Source: Talpa occidentalis
Taxonomy: Eukaryota > Chordata > Mammalia > Eulipotyphla > Talpidae
Length of the DNA: 64,000 nt
Direction: 5' to 3'
Assembly: GCF_014898055.3 (NCBI RefSeq)
Contig: NW_023601104.1
Coordinates: 42,162,210 to 42,226,209 of the forward strand
Shown here: one piece after another, positions 1 through 11,978 of the stretch
Position numbering within the stretch: position 1 is the first letter of the stretch
Layout of the letters: the number at the start of each line of letters is the position of its first letter
The notes under the pieces: model-generated
What the model was told of the DNA's origin: nothing
Database searches by the model: none
Seen by the model: the letters and a program-made list of their open reading frames with translations, nothing else
Made by a program: the position numbers and the translations under genes

Positions 1-37
1 ATCCTCCCCCTATCCTCCTTCCTTCCCATTTTGACAG

Positions 38-1139
38 AACTGGACTCAGAGGACACCCCACCATGCTTCCGTCTGGCCCTGGGGGAGCCCCCTCCTTATG
101 GTGCTGCCCCTATTGGCATACCCCGGCCTCCACCCCCTCGACCTGGCATGCACTCACCACCACCCCGTCCTGCCCCCTCACCTGGCACCTGGGAGAGCCA
201 GCCTGCCCGGTCAGTGAGGCTGGGGGTGTTGGGAGGAGGACCTGGGGGGGCTGGGGGAGGCCGTGTGCTTGAGTGCCCCAGCATCCGCATCACCTCCATC
301 TCTCCTACGCCTGACCCACCAACCACGCAGGAGGACAATCCTGATGCCTGGGGGGACGGCTCCCCCAGGGATTATCCCCCACCGGAAGGCTTCGGTGGCT
401 ACCGAGAGGCAGGGGGCCAGGGCGGGGGCCCTTTCTTCAGCCCAAGCCCTGGCAGCAGCAGCTTGTCCTCCTGGAGCTTCTTCTCTGACGCCTCTGACGA
501 GGCAGCCCTGTATGCAGCCTGTGATGAGGTGGAGTCTGAGCTAAATGAGGCAGCCTCCCGCTTTGGCCTGGGCTCCCCACTGCCCTCGCCCCGGGCATCC
601 CCTAGGCCATGGACCCCCGATGATCCCTGGAACCTGTATGGCCCAAGCCCGGGAGGCCGGGGGCCAGAGGATAACTGGCTACTCCTCAGCGCTCCAGGGC
701 CCAGTCCAGCCTCCCCACGGCCTGCCTCTCCCTGTGGCAAGAGGCGCTATTCCAGCTCTGGAACCCCATCTTCAGCCTCCCCAGCTTTGTCCCGGCGTGG
801 CAGCCTGGGGGAGGAGGGGCCTGAGCCACCTCCACCACCCCCCTTGCCTATGGCCCGGGACCCTGGCTCCCCTGGTCCCTTTGACTATGTGACTGCCCCA
901 CCGGCGGCGGCGGAGAGCATCCCCCAGAAGACCCGGCGGACTTCCAGTGAGCAGGCTGTGGCACTGCCTCGGCCTGAGGAACCTGCCCCGTGCAATGGGA
1001 AGTTGCCTTCCGGACCAGAGGAGGCTGGGGCTCCTCCTGGGGGTCCTCGGAAGGAGGTGGCTGGCATGGACTACTTGGCGGTGCCCTCCCCACTGGCTTG
1101 GTCCAAGGCCCGGATTGGGGGACACAGTCCCATCTTCAG
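38..1139 (+). CDS. NFATC4: NFATC4 exon: calcineurin regulatory region
   Basis: Large exon rich in Ser, Pro and Gly, with acceptor TTTTGACAG before 38 and donor GTGAGG at 1140. It encodes the PSIRIT calcineurin docking motif, the serine-rich region (SSLSSWSFF, near 460), several SPxx repeats, and a GKRRYS nuclear localisation motif. It ends in a split Arg codon that the next exon completes. Confidence 0.96.
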
Positions 1140-4100
1140 GTGAGGGTAATGGCTGGCACTGGAGGTTTCCACCCACTTGGGGAGCGGGAGGGTCAAGGGA
1201 TGGGTTTGAAGAAAGGTCTTAGTTCTGTGCTCTTGGCATTTCAAAAGATAATCTGCACCAGCATGGCCACTGCCATCCACCCAAGCTTAGAGGGAATTTA
1301 AAAACCAAGCACCCCCTCCAGAGAGACAATTTGCAAAAGGATAATCACCCCCTATGGACCAATGAAGAAAGAGTCTCCCTTTCCCTTTAGGAGGACCATT
1401 TTGGTATAAGAGGAGTTCCTCTTGGGTGTTTCCTACCCCCAGTCCTGCAATTCCTGGGTAAAGAAGCCTCCATACGCATTTCCAGGGGTTCCCCCAGGAC
1501 TGAGTTTCTCACCCTCAGAACTACTCATATACTGAACAAGAAGATTCCTTTTTGTGGGCTATGCTGGGCATTGTAGGATGATTTGGCAGCGTCTCTGGGC
1601 TCTACCCACAAGATGCTAGTGACACCCTCTCCCCTAAATGACAAACCAAGATGTTCCCAGAAGTGTCCAGATGTCACCTGGCAGCAATGTCTCGTCGGGT
1701 TCCCTTGGCCTAGGGAATCTGGGAACTCAGTGTAAGAATGTTGCCCCTCCATAACCCCCAGCTCCCTGGAACTGACCTGTTCAGCACCAACTAGTATGAA
1801 AGATGTGGGCTTGGGCACTGGATGTACTCAGGCCTGCTCTCCCAGTTACTGCCTTGCTTGGTCTCTGCATTCTACTTTCTGGACTTGTGTTTCTTTATTT
1901 GAACAACAAAGGAGTTCATCTCTAAGGTCTTTTCTTGTCTGACTCTTCCCACCCAGATCTGGGGATTAGGATGGTCTTCAGGTTACTTTGTATCCAGGTG
2001 AATTCTTGCCATCTGAGCCTTGTGCTCAGGGCTGGATAAAAGGGAATCTCAGGCCTAGTACCATCTCCATGTCCCAGGCCTAGTACCATCTCCTTGTCTC
2101 AAGGGGCCCTGAGGCTAGCCCCTCTGGGCTTTTGGGTTCTCTTTATTTCTACTCTGACTTCCCTACTCTCCCTCCCCTCCAGCTCCCTCACATCCCAGGG
2201 GTCTATCTTGATTGAGGTCTAAGGCTGCAGATGGTCAGTGCTCTTCTCTCCTGCCCAGGACCTCTGCCCTACCCCCTCTGGACTGGCCACTGCCCAGTCA
2301 GTACGAACAGCTGGAGCTGAGGATCGAGGTGCAACCCAGAGCCCACCACCGGGCTCACTATGAGACAGAGGGCAGTCGAGGAGCTGTTAAAGCTGCGCCT
2401 GGTGGTCACCCGGTCGTCAAGGTAAGGGAAGAGGGCAGGCCTGAAAGCCTTTCTCCTCTCCTGTCCCAGATCCTTGCGGATGGGCTCCAGCTGTGCAGAC
2501 CATGGCACTGCCCTTTCCCACACTCCCTCTCAGCAATGACCCTGCAGGCAGCCTTGGGGAGGGCCTGGAGGGAGGAAGGGTGCACTCCAAGGACCCGGAT
2601 ATATTTTCTACTCCCCTGTCCCTCCACCCCCGCTGTAGTCATCCCGTGGGACATCAGCCTCATGTCTACTCTGTAAAATGGTGGACTGCCAGATGTGGGG
2701 GAGGGGTTAGGCTGAGGCCAAAGTTCACTGGGAGTTAGGTTGTCTCTGTTGAGTTGGGCCTGTCTCTTTTGGAAGATTTTCTCCTTTGCTCGGCCCAGTT
2801 TGGGCCTTACTCCAAGAATAACACTGTGCACTCCAGGCCACGTTTTCTCCACAACTGGTGCCCAATTCCTCCTGGGAATCCCTTCCAGGATGTCCTTTAT
2901 CTCTCACCATCCTCACCCCCTGGTAGACTGAAAACCCAGGGATGGATGAAAAATGAGACAGCGGGGATCCCAGTTGACTGGCCTCCATCTCCCTCTGCCA
3001 GCTCCTAGGCTACAGCGAGAAGCCACTGACCTTACAGATGTTCATCGGCACTGCAGATGAAAGGAACCTGCGGCCTCATGCCTTCTATCAGGTGCACCGG
3101 ATCACGGGCAAGATGGTGGCCACGGCCAGCTACGAAGCCGTGGTCAGTGGTACCAAGGTGTTGGAAATGACCTTGCTTCCTGAGAACAACATGGCAGCCA
3201 AGTAGGTTCCCACTCTGTTTCCCCTCCGTCTTTAAGCATTTAGGAACAGTCGTTTCCACTGGGCCTGAGCTAGCTCCTTCCCCTCCCCACAAGAGCTACA
3301 CTTCATCCCTAAAAGCTGACTGCAGGTTTTCTCACCACCTAAGAGAGGACTTTTGGGGATGGGTACTCTGGAGATGTCATTTCTGGGTTAAAATAGCCAT
3401 AGTCCCCTGAGGCATATAGAGAAGGCCATTCAGGACTTTGGCTGGAGGGTGGGTGCTTCCCTCTTTGAGGGGCATCACCATTCTGGCTTCAGCTGGATGG
3501 ACTTGCCTTCCCTTCTTTGCCTTCAGCATTGACTGTGCTGGAATCCTGAAGCTTCGAAATTCAGACATTGAGCTTCGGAAGGGCGAGACAGACATCGGGC
3601 GCAAGAACACTCGTGTGCGGCTGGTATTCCGGGTACACGTGCCACAGGGCAGCGGGAAGGTTGTCTCCGTGCAGACAGCGTCGGTGCCCATTGAGTGCTG
3701 TGAGCAAAGAGGCCCTGTGCCATCTCTGTCTCTTACAAACTTTTTGTCTGTGTCCATCCGAATCCTCTGCCTAGTGCCCTGTGCTCTGTCTGTCCTGCAT
3801 AGCCCTGTGAAGGACCCAGTCCTCATTTCTATGGTGGACAAGGTGGGGACAGTATTCTGATTTGCCTCTGTCTCTGGGGTGTACCAGAGAGACCCTGTCC
3901 TCCATGTGCCCTTGGGTGGCCCTGTGCAGTTATTTGAGTGACTCTCTGCCTGCCCAGGAGTAGCTCCTTCCTTGGTCTGTGTAACCCCAGGGGTACCAAT
4001 GGTTTACTTGTATGTCTGCTTCTGAGAAGGGCCTCAAGGGCCATGTGGCTATGTGGGCTATTATTCCAATGGGGGTGGGGGCAGAGGAGGCTTCCTCTCC

Positions 4101-7100
4101 AGATGCAGCCCAGCCAGGTCTTTCTTGCACTGCTCTGCAGCCCAGCGCTCTGCCCAGGAGTTGCCCCAGGTGGAGGCCTACAGCCCCAGTGCCTGCTCTG
4201 TGAGAGGGGGTGAAGAACTAGTGCTGACTGGCTCCAACTTTCTGCCAGACTCCAAGGTGGTGTTCATTGAGAGAGGCCCTGGTGAGTAGCTATTGAGGCG
4301 GGGAGCAGGCAGGTGGAGCTTGGAACCGGCAGGTAAAAGGTCTCTGGCACCATCACTGAGCTAGCTAACTGTTTCAGTTTCCTTGTCTGTAAAATGAGAC
4401 AGCCTTCCTCTTATATTGTCTGCTTCCCAGGAGTGTGACAGCAATCTAAAATACTCAGGGCGGAAAAGATACTCTTTCTATTTATTTAAGAGGGGTCAGC
4501 TTTTAGCACTATGTACAAGAGTTAGGACATGGAGGCAGCCTAAATTTAGCCTAGCAAAAGACAGCTGGGTCAAGTAGATGCGGTATATCTACACAGTGGA
4601 ATACTAGGCAGCTATAAAGAAAGATGGGGTACAACCATTTTCAGCAGAATGGAGGGAGTTTGAGAGAATTTTATATAGGAAAGCAAGTCAGAATGCCAGC
4701 AACAAAAAAATACTGAGCATTGGTATAGGGGACTATTTGTCAAAGTAAAATACAAATGCGAGTGGACATTAGTGCGCGCAGGAGGACTCAGGTTAAGAAA
4801 GTGGGAGGGAGAGAGAGATAAGGGATGGTGGTGGGCAAAAAAAGAATGGATGAAGGACAGTCTGGGATAGTCCATAGACAAGTTCAGTTCTGCTCACCTT
4901 TTCTAAATTATCATAATGGCAAAGATCAGAGTTCAGTAATACACTGCAGATGCTAGGGAAAAAAAATAAAGAGGCGTCAGCTGGGAGATCCATTTTTCCT
5001 CATATGGATAAGATATCTGAGGAGAAGGAAAGGATGCCTCACACTGCCCTGAGCCCCTCCTGAGGTGTGGTCCGGGGAGCACAGCTATGATTACAGGAGC
5101 TGCCCCCGGGTGGAACAGCAGGGGTGCAGAAGGAAAGACTGAGGGACTACACTCGAGACCTTTAGCCACCCCCAGTACTGCCCAGCAAGAGGCCCAGCCC
5201 CTACACTCAAATCTAGCACCCTGGGGCCATGTCAGAGCTGGTTCAGAGTTTCTGGGTCATGAGAACTGAGGTCTCATTGCCTTCCATCAAGCTAGAACCT
5301 TTTCCTACTTTTGAATTTCCTTCCAGCTCTATCATGGAAGGGGATGTTTGGAGCCGGGTGGGAAAGTTCAAGATTCTTCTGTCACTCACCCACTTGGGTC
5401 CCTGGACTGACCCTGCCATTTCTCTGGATCTCAGTTTGCTGCTCTGTATTCTGGGGACAGTTTTAAATCCTGCCTCTTCCATTTGATGGGGTAAACAGGC
5501 AGGGGTTGCCACCGTGAGCCTGGTCTTGGAGGGCCTTCTGAGTGTGGCCTTGGCTCCAGCAGGAGGGGAAATGGTGGGGGACTGGACAGGGGGTTATTGG
5601 GCTGGCTTGGGCTGAGCTCTCTGTTGCTCCTGCACAGATGGAAAACTGCAGTGGGAGGAGGAGGCCTCGGTGAACCGGTTGCAGAGTAATGAGGTACCAG
5701 TGTCACTAGGGTGCCCGAGGGGGTGGGCTGGGAGAAGTCATAAAATTCTCAGCTGGATCCCATACCCGTGGGTGCGGACTCCAGAAGCTACCTATTGTCT
5801 TCCGGTGGAGGCATCCTGGCCAGTCCGGAAGCCGGTTCACCTCCAGGGAATGGACTTCAGCAAATGGGAAGGGTCAGGAGGAGGTGAAGTTTGGCTTCTT
5901 AGAAAGGCTGGCCTGAGCCTAGACCCCCGAGAGCCCCAAGCCTCATCTTCTGCTCTTCCCCAGGTGACACTGACCCTGACTGTCCCAGAGTACAGCAACA
6001 AGCGAGTGTCCCGGCCTGTCCAGGTCTACTTTTATGTCTCCAATGGACGGAGGAAGCGCAGTCCTACCCAGAGTTTCAAGTTCCTGCCTGGTGCGCTCTA
6101 AGACATTCCCTGCTGGGGGAATGGGTGGGGGGGTATGGGGAGTGGAGTAGAGGGATGTGGGGTCCCTCTCTTGAGGGGCCAAGGGATGGATGGAAAGGTG
6201 GCTGGAGGGAGTGCAGAGGGGAGACTGCCAGATATCTCACCTGCACGTCCTCCTGCTTCCTCACTTACCCAGTGATCTTCAAAGAGGAGCCCCTGCCGGA
6301 CTCATCTCTCCGGGGCTTCCCTTCAGCATCGGGCCCCCCCTTTGGCACTGACATGGACTTCTCACCACCCAGGCCCCCCTATCCCTCCTATCCTCATGAA
6401 GACCCTGCTTATGAAACTCCTTACTTGTCAGATGGTTTCAGCTATGGCACACCCCCTTTGTACCCCCAGACAGGGCCCCCACCATCCTACAGACCTGGCC
6501 TACGGATGTTCCCTGAGACTGGGGGTGCCACAGGTTGTGCCCGTCCACCTCCGGTTTCCTTCCTTCCCCGGCCCTTCCCTAGTGACCCCTACGGAGGACG
6601 GGGTTCCCCTTTCTCCCTGGGGCTGCCATTCCCATCTCCGGCCCCCTTTCGGCCTCCTTTACCTTCATCCCCACCTCTTGAAGGTCCCTTCCCTCCCCAG
6701 AGTGCTCTTCATCCCCCACCTGCTGAGGGCTACAATGAGGTAGGGCCAAGCTATGGCCCTGGGGAGGGGGCTCCGGAGCAGGAGAAATCCAGGGGTGGCT
6801 ACGGCAGCGGCTTCCGAGACAGTGTCCCTATCCAGGGTATCACGCTGGAGGAAGGTGGGTGTGGGACGGGGGCTGTGAGTCTGAATGTGTGCAAGGGATT
6901 GCTCTGCATGTTTGCTAAGGGCTGGAGCTTGGCTTCCCGAGATTGGGCATCCTTGGTCCCTCAGAGCCCGTTGGAGGGTGTCAGGAAGCAAGTTCAAGGT
7001 GTGCGTGGCCTCCTGAATCCGGCTAACTTAATTCTGAAGGGCAAAGAGAGGGTACCTGTCCCAACCCTTCTACCTCTGCTCTCTGCCCCAGATCACAAAA

Positions 7101-7660
7101 TCTCAGGGCTAGAAGTACTTGCAAGACCATTCAACCCAGCTTTCTTAATTTGCAGATTCAGGCACTGAATTTCAGAGAGGGCCAGTGGCTTGCCGAGGTC
7201 CCACTTAAGCATGTATGATTTCCCTGTCTTGGCTTCCCCTAAACATGGTGACTGTGGTCAGACTGGCGAGGAGGGCCCTACCTGTTTTGTCTCTCTTTTC
7301 TCCTACTGGCTGCACTCGCCTTTGACCCTGCTGATAGCTGTTGCCCTGACGTTATAGGCCAGGCCAGCAGGAAAGGACTGGGATGAGGAGCTGCCTGGGT
7401 GGAGGTGAACAAAGTTTGATTGGGAGTAGGTGTCAAGACCCGCTGAGGAAGCCGAGGCCCAGTGGTAGATAAGTCAGTGGAGGAGGTGCCTAGAGGCATC
7501 CTAGACAGGCCTGACAAGAATGGATTGGGGGTCTCTGGTAAAAGGAGGGCACCCGCCCCTAGCCCAATCTCTCAATTGCCCCTCCTTTACAGTGAGTGAG
7601 ATCATTGGCCGAGACCTGAGTGGCTTCCCTGCATCTCCTGGAGAAGAACCTCCTGCCTGA
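38..7660 (+). CDS. NFATC4: NFATC4, nuclear factor of activated T cells 4 (5' partial)
   Basis: Calcium/calcineurin-regulated transcription factor that moves from cytoplasm to nucleus when dephosphorylated and binds DNA through a Rel-type domain. Nine coding exons read through: 38-1139, 2259-2421, 3002-3201, 3527-3699, 4141-4281, 5638-5693, 5964-6090, 6273-6854 and 7593-7660, all with AG/GT borders and compatible phases, giving about 870 residues. The first coding exon (about 33 residues in human) lies left of the window; the first visible exon starts with the last two bases of a split Glu codon. Order of parts: Ser/Pro-rich calcineurin regulatory region with a PxIxIT docking site (277-294) and a Lys-Arg-Arg nuclear localisation motif near 739, then Rel homology domain, IPT/TIG domain, a basic RRKR motif near 6050, and a Pro-rich C-terminal region. 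No frameshift or stop. The gene call is certain from near identity to the human protein as I remember it; isoform use at the 3' end cannot be judged. Confidence 0.97.
2048..2098. repeat. Two-copy tandem duplication in an NFATC4 intron
   Basis: The unit CAGGCCTAGTACCATCTCC occurs twice in succession, differing by one or two bases over about 24 bases. No function is suggested. Confidence 0.8.
2259..2421 (+). CDS. NFATC4: NFATC4 exon: start of the Rel homology domain
   Basis: 163 bases. It carries the DNA recognition loop of NFAT proteins ([11 protein letters not shown], about 2350-2385), which contacts the GGAAA core. Donor GTAAGG follows at 2422. Confidence 0.96.
3002..3201 (+). CDS. NFATC4: NFATC4 exon: Rel homology domain, middle
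   Basis: 200 bases encoding the [20 protein letters not shown] region of the Rel fold through NNMAA. It ends two bases into an Asn codon; donor GTAGGT. Confidence 0.96.
3527..3699 (+). CDS. NFATC4: NFATC4 exon: end of the Rel homology domain
   Basis: 173 bases from the split Asn codon, including the conserved [20 protein letters not shown] segment of the Rel fold. Donor GTGAGC. Read-through would add the sequence after 3699, but the frame agrees with the family only if the 3700-4140 intron is removed. Confidence 0.96.
4141..4281 (+). CDS. NFATC4: NFATC4 exon: IPT/TIG domain, first part
   Basis: 141 bases; begins [20 protein letters not shown] and contains the [16 protein letters not shown] motif typical of the TIG (RHR-C) immunoglobulin-like fold. 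Acceptor CTCTGCAG, donor GTGAGT. Confidence 0.96.
4490..4830 (+). mobile_element. L1 3'-end fragment in an NFATC4 intron
   Basis: The stretch near 4580-4620 (GGTATATCTACACAGTGGAA and following) resembles the end of L1 ORF2 and its 3' UTR, and parallels the better preserved fragment at 10215-10766. It is decayed and lies in sense orientation to NFATC4. Boundaries are approximate. Confidence 0.6.
5638..5693 (+). CDS. NFATC4: NFATC4 short exon in the TIG domain
   Basis: A 56-base exon encoding [19 protein letters not shown], between acceptor TGCACAG and donor GTACCA. Its phases fit both neighbours. Confidence 0.94.
5964..6090 (+). CDS. NFATC4: NFATC4 exon: end of the TIG domain and basic motif
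   Basis: 127 bases encoding [15 protein letters not shown] through [14 protein letters not shown]. The RRKR cluster is the second nuclear localisation motif of NFAT proteins. Donor GTGCGC. Confidence 0.95.
6273..6854 (+). CDS. NFATC4: NFATC4 exon: proline-rich C-terminal transactivation region
   Basis: 582 bases; very rich in Pro, Tyr and Gly, beginning [12 protein letters not shown] (a possible sumoylation-type FKEE motif) and ending GITLEE. The donor is GTGGGT. Translation can also continue into the intron as far as 7168, but the spliced reading SEIIGRD matches the family. Confidence 0.95.
7100..7215. repeat. MIR-like fragment in the last NFATC4 intron
   Basis: Contains the MIR-like run around CACTGAATTTCAGAGAGGGC. 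Recognised by eye only. Confidence 0.4.
7593..7660 (+). CDS. NFATC4: NFATC4 last coding exon
   Basis: 68 bases encoding [21 protein letters not shown] and a TGA stop at 7658-7660. Acceptor CTCCTTTACAG. Confidence 0.95.
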
Positions 7661-8000
7661 ACCGTCGCCTGGCAACCCCAGACCCCTCCCCTAGCCTGCC
7701 CACTTTCCCTTCGTCCTGGGTGGTGGTTCCAGAAGCTTGGGGTCAACCTGATTCCTCTTTCCCCAGCTTTTACCTCCTCACCCCCACCTTTTGTCCCTCC
7801 CCACCCCGACTGAGGTGTGATCCCCGGACCTGGTGCTGTCTTGGAGGACTGGGGGAGGGAGAGCGTGGACAACCAAGCTGGGGTGGGCCCTGAGGCTGTG
7901 TTCAAGGATGGTGCGGTGAGGGCTGTGTCTAGATTGTCTACTGGTCATGGTGCTGGGAAGCGGGGCAGGTTGATGGGTAATAAATTGCTCATTCACTAGC
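7661..8000 (+). other. NFATC4: NFATC4 3' untranslated region
   Basis: Short 3' UTR from the stop codon to shortly after the only AATAAA (7979-7984). Length about 340 bases; the exact cleavage site is inferred. Confidence 0.8.
7979..7984 (+). promoter_or_regulatory. NFATC4: Poly(A) signal of NFATC4
   Basis: Canonical AATAAA about 320 bases after the stop, followed within 20 bases by a likely CA cleavage site. Confidence 0.8.
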
Positions 8001-10070
8001 GCTTCAGGCTCCAGGAGTCTTTGGAGAAAGAGATGGGATGACTTCCTCTAGCCTGGTCTGAGGGCTTTAGAGGTTGGAAAGAGATGGGATGTGGCTGGGA
8101 TTATTGCATCCCAAAGAGCTTCTCAGCAGAGGGTCCTGGGGTGGGATTATGGGGTCATAGGCTCCCTAATAGCACAGGGTTGAGGGGTCAGGGCTTGAGT
8201 TGGCCTCTCCACCCCAGGGATTCGGATTCCTTTAGGAGCTTTTGCATGGGACTTGGGAATTCGTGTATTTTCAAGTTGCTTTCTCTTGCCACCACCCAGA
8301 TTCTCATTCACTGCCAAGGTCAGGAAACATCTGTTGTCTAGTCCCTCTTCCTCATTTTTCAAGGAGAAATCTCAGACTCAGAGAGGTCTTACAGGCCATA
8401 TAGCTAATCAAGCAGGTTGAACCCTTTTCTCCTGATCTTCTGCCCCAAATCCACATTCAGACAGCTTGGCCCACAGGCCTCAGTTGCAGGAGGCTTATCT
8501 CCCTGGGGGAGGGTGGGCGGTGAGGGAAAGCTGGCAGGGATCCATCTACATTCTGGATTTTCCCATACTTGGGAACTGTGAAGACATTCTGGAAAGATCT
8601 GTCCTTCAAAGGTAGATGATGAGAAGTCAAACAGCTCTGACTACTATCTGCCCTGGGGTTTAAGGCTTGAGCTCCTAGCCTGCTCTACATGTGTACCCAC
8701 ATATCACCACTGACAGAGCTGGGATGGAAACCTGTGTGTCCCCCACTTTGATGGCCAGTACATCATGTCCCCAGTGGACTGTGGAAAATCAGATGTGTCT
8801 GCCCTTCTCACCTGGAGCTTGGTGAGCCCAGACAGTGTGCACTGAGTACTAGTAGCCGGAGTTGGCTAGGCAGAGTGGGCTTTTACTCAGAAGATATTCA
8901 GGAGTTAGTACTCTGGAAACTTCCCTCAAGGCTGATGGGGTTTTTCTATGTCGAGTGGGTCTAGACAGGCCTGGCAAATACCTATGCATTCAGGGGCTGG
9001 TTCTGGGTCTGGCACATGCTGCTTAGCAATGCATTTCCTTCATCTTCCTGAATGCTAACTGCTTGTGAACCAAACTGATATGAGTGATCAACAGCTGGGC
9101 CTCTGCTGCTTTTCGAAGATACCCTGGGCATGGGGTAGAATCATTACCCTACCCTACTGAAGTTTGTCAGCTCCACCCCCAAGTTCTTTGAGAGGGGTGG
9201 GTCAGCCTCCATGAATAAAAAACTAGTGATGGGAACTCCCTCCACCCTCAGGTAGACCAGTTCTTTTTCTGTCAGGACACTAACATTCATTCATTGCCAG
9301 ACATTAATGCAGCAGCTTCTAAGTGCCAGTCATTGGGTCCTAGAGGACTTCTTGGCCTCAGGGGGCAACAATAAGTAAACAACTCCTAAAAAATTCAGCA
9401 GTTCAATTCATTCAATATCTCTTGTATAGATAGTATGTCAGGTCTTGGAATACAATGAACCTCTTTACTATGGGGTAGAAAAGGAGCAGAGAGCAGAGAC
9501 ACTCCATCTAGGTGTGGGGGGGTTAGAGGGAACTTCAGGGGGAAACTTCTAGACTGAGACCTGAAGCATGTCTGGGAATGAGCAGGCTGAGCTGGGAATG
9601 AGCAGGCTGGGTAGAGCTGCCAGAAAGGCCAATGGAGGGGGCTTGACGCTCTTGAGAACCAAGAGGGGTTGTGTTTGCTGGGGTTGGGCATGTGCAGAGG
9701 GGCTGGAGAGGAATGCAGGCTGGATTCTGAGGGGCCATGTAGCCATGCCAGAGAATTTACAGTTATCCAAGGATGTCGAGAGCTTCATCACTAGACCCTA
9801 GGCCTTAAGCTGGGAGAGATATAAGGGACGTGCCATAGAGTTCTCCCTCCAGGAGTTGATATTTGCTTCCCTAGGACTGGTCTGCAAGTGCCTCATTCAG
9901 CTTTCTGGGCTGACGCTCTCTTCTGATTAAAACCCTGATGTGGGTGGGCCTCTCAGGCTCATAGTCTCTTCCCAGGATCCCGACAGACATCTAGTTACCC
10001 TAGGCTGGAGTGGGGAGAGAGGAGCAGGAGTCTGGCTCTTCAGCTGGTGCCAGAGAAGACTTTCTTGGCC
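8001..10070. other. Intergenic DNA after NFATC4
   Basis: No convincing gene. Open frames here are short and show no splice structure or known motif. 8340-8465 looks like a MIR remnant (AGACTCAGAGAGGTCTTACA). Near 9570-9612 an 18-base unit TGGGAATGAGCAGGCTG occurs twice in tandem. 9300-9790 has the texture of an ancient interspersed repeat that I cannot name. Confidence 0.5.
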
Positions 10071-10835
10071 AGGGTTTCTCAAAGTGTGGTCTGAGGTTTA
10101 CTTGCATTTGAATTGCTAGGGATGATTTTATGGTGTGGTTTTGTTTTTTGTTTTGGTTTTTAATATAGATGCCTAGGCAACCCCTGACCCACTTAGTTAC
10201 CTTTTCTTTATAAGAAATATATTTTCTACATTAATTCAAAAGGATATCTGCACCCCTATGTTTATTGCAGCACTACTTACAATAGGTAAGATATGGAAAC
10301 AACCCAAATGCCCAAAAATAGATAACTGGATCAAGAAGATGTGGTACATATACACCATGGAATACTATGCAGCAATCAAAAAAGGCAAACTCATGCCATT
10401 TGCAGTAACACGGATGGAGCCGAAAGGCTTATGCTCAGTGAAATAAGCCAGAAGGAAAAAGAAAAATACTGGATGGTTTCACTTGTAGGAGGAATGTAGG
10501 GGAACCAAATAAGGGATCAGGGAAAAAATAATTATAATAAATCAAAAGCCAAAATTAACAGGCAACTATTAATCAGAGACACTGCAGGGAAGAAGGAGGG
10601 AGAGGGATCAAATGGGAGGGAATGTGTTCTTACACAGGGACCATGGTGATGGTGCACGGGTGAATTGGTGGTGGGAATTTTGCTGGGAATACACCTGAGA
10701 GGAGAAAGCATACATTGTACAAAAAGGAAGCATGGTGTAACATCTATATAAAATAAAATAAAAAAATGTTTTCTTATAAAAGGGGCAGGGTCTAGGTATC
10801 TGCATTTTAGAGTACCCATTTTAGGTGGTTCTTCA
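10071..10835. mobile_element. MER5-like hAT DNA-transposon remnant, split by an L1
   Basis: The left piece (10071-10200) begins with TTTCTCAAAGTGTGGTCTGA, typical of MER5-type Charlie elements, and the right piece (about 10785-10835) continues with the TATCTGCATTTTAG part. An L1 3' end separates them. Assignment is by recognition of the terminal motif. Confidence 0.5.
10215..10766 (+). mobile_element. 5'-truncated L1 retrotransposon
   Basis: The first part encodes the C-terminal end of L1 ORF2 (WKQPKCPKIDNWIKKMWYIY, within 10258-10446). It is followed by a 3' UTR and an A-rich tail TAAAATAAAATAAAAAAATG. Flanking TTTTCTTTATAA (about 10202) and TTTTCTTATAA (about 10769) are probable target-site duplications. 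Only about 550 bases of the element are present, so it is inactive. Confidence 0.85.
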
Positions 10836-11671
10836 GCACAGGGACGTTTGGCAACTAGAATCCTCTGCCATTTGAGCGCCACTCCTTCCCACTCCTGCCT
10901 CTGCAATAGCTCCTTGCCCCCTTTCTGGACTGCTCCAGTGGAGGGTCACCTGGAATAGTGTGCTTGGGGCAGGGGAGGGTCACTCACATTACTGACATCA
11001 CGACTCATCTCCCACTCCTCCTGCTCCGCCTTGCTCCTTAGATAACTTGAGGGTGGCTCAGGGACAATCTGAAATCCTATGCTGGAGCAATGGCCCCTGC
11101 AACTTATTGAGTCTCCTCTGGCTGGCATTCTGGGCCCCCAAGATGCTTAGGGAGGCACCCTATGTAGTCATCCAGTTGGGTTTTGGGTTTGGAGCCACAC
11201 CTTGGAGCCCGCTGTGGCACCTTCTGAGTTGTGAAGGAGGCAGAGGAGCCGCATCTCATGTGCTTCCTGGAGATTCCAGACTGATAAGTGCACAGGGGTT
11301 TGGGAGCTCATGTTAATGGCCTAAGTGCCTGATTGTTCATTAAGTCGATCCTCACCACCTGCCCAGGACCCTTGCTCTGTGCCAAGCCCTGTGCATGGGC
11401 ATCCTATAGGGGCCTTGCCCTAGAGGAAAAGACAATAGGGTCACTAGTGGGGAAGACCTTCTGCCTGGAGATGGGGTGAGATGGTCTGATCTGAGTTGCC
11501 TGAGAGGCAGAAATGATATGTTGCTATGGAAACACTGGGAATTGAGCCCAAGGGGGAGCATCCAAGAACATTTTATAAAGGTAGATGATTTTGAGTTAGA
11601 TCTTTAAGGAGGAGTGGGAATTTTCTGGGTTAACAAGACAGGAATAAGAGAGGGGGTCATGCCTAGGGGTT
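10836..11671. other. Intergenic DNA, nothing recognised
   Basis: Unique-looking sequence without coding signal, conserved motif or clear repeat on either strand. Confidence 0.5.
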
Positions 11672-11687
11672 AAAGTATCTGAGAAGG

Positions 11688-11978
11688 GGGCCTCCCCGGT
11701 GGCGCAGCGGTTGTGAAGCTGCCCACGGCCTCTGCGGCGCCTGTTCGATCCCTGGCTGCTCCCCGGCCACCAGAGGAGGGTCCCACATGGCACGCAGACC
11801 TCTCCTGCCGCCCGCTGCTCCCCTCAACAGTGTACTTCGGTCCTTCTGCCTGCTCTGCTCCCCGCTCTGGCTCTGGTGAATTCTCTCACCCTCCTGCGCT
11901 TCTGACTGTACCCAGTGCATGTATAAACAAAACAAACAAACAAACAAACAAACAAACAAACAAACAAATAAATAAATG
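11688..11978 (+). mobile_element. tRNA-derived SINE, young type with AAAC tail
   Basis: Begins GGGGCCTCCCCGGTGGCGCA, with a pol III A box (TGGCGCAGCGG) and B box (GTTCGATCC), then about 200 bases of non-tRNA body and a long (AAAC)n(AAAT)n tail. A perfect 16-base target-site duplication AAAGTATCTGAGAAGG flanks it (11672-11687 and 11979-11994), which fixes its limits. Confidence 0.95.

Noticed and set aside
6855..7168. Alternative NFATC4 C-terminus by reading into the intron after 6854
   Set aside because: The donor and the downstream exon give the conserved ending, and the intronic translation ends within MIR-like sequence.
11700..11770. tRNA gene suggested by A and B boxes
   Set aside because: These boxes belong to the SINE head. 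No cloverleaf with a paired acceptor stem is present, and the same arrangement recurs in all copies.
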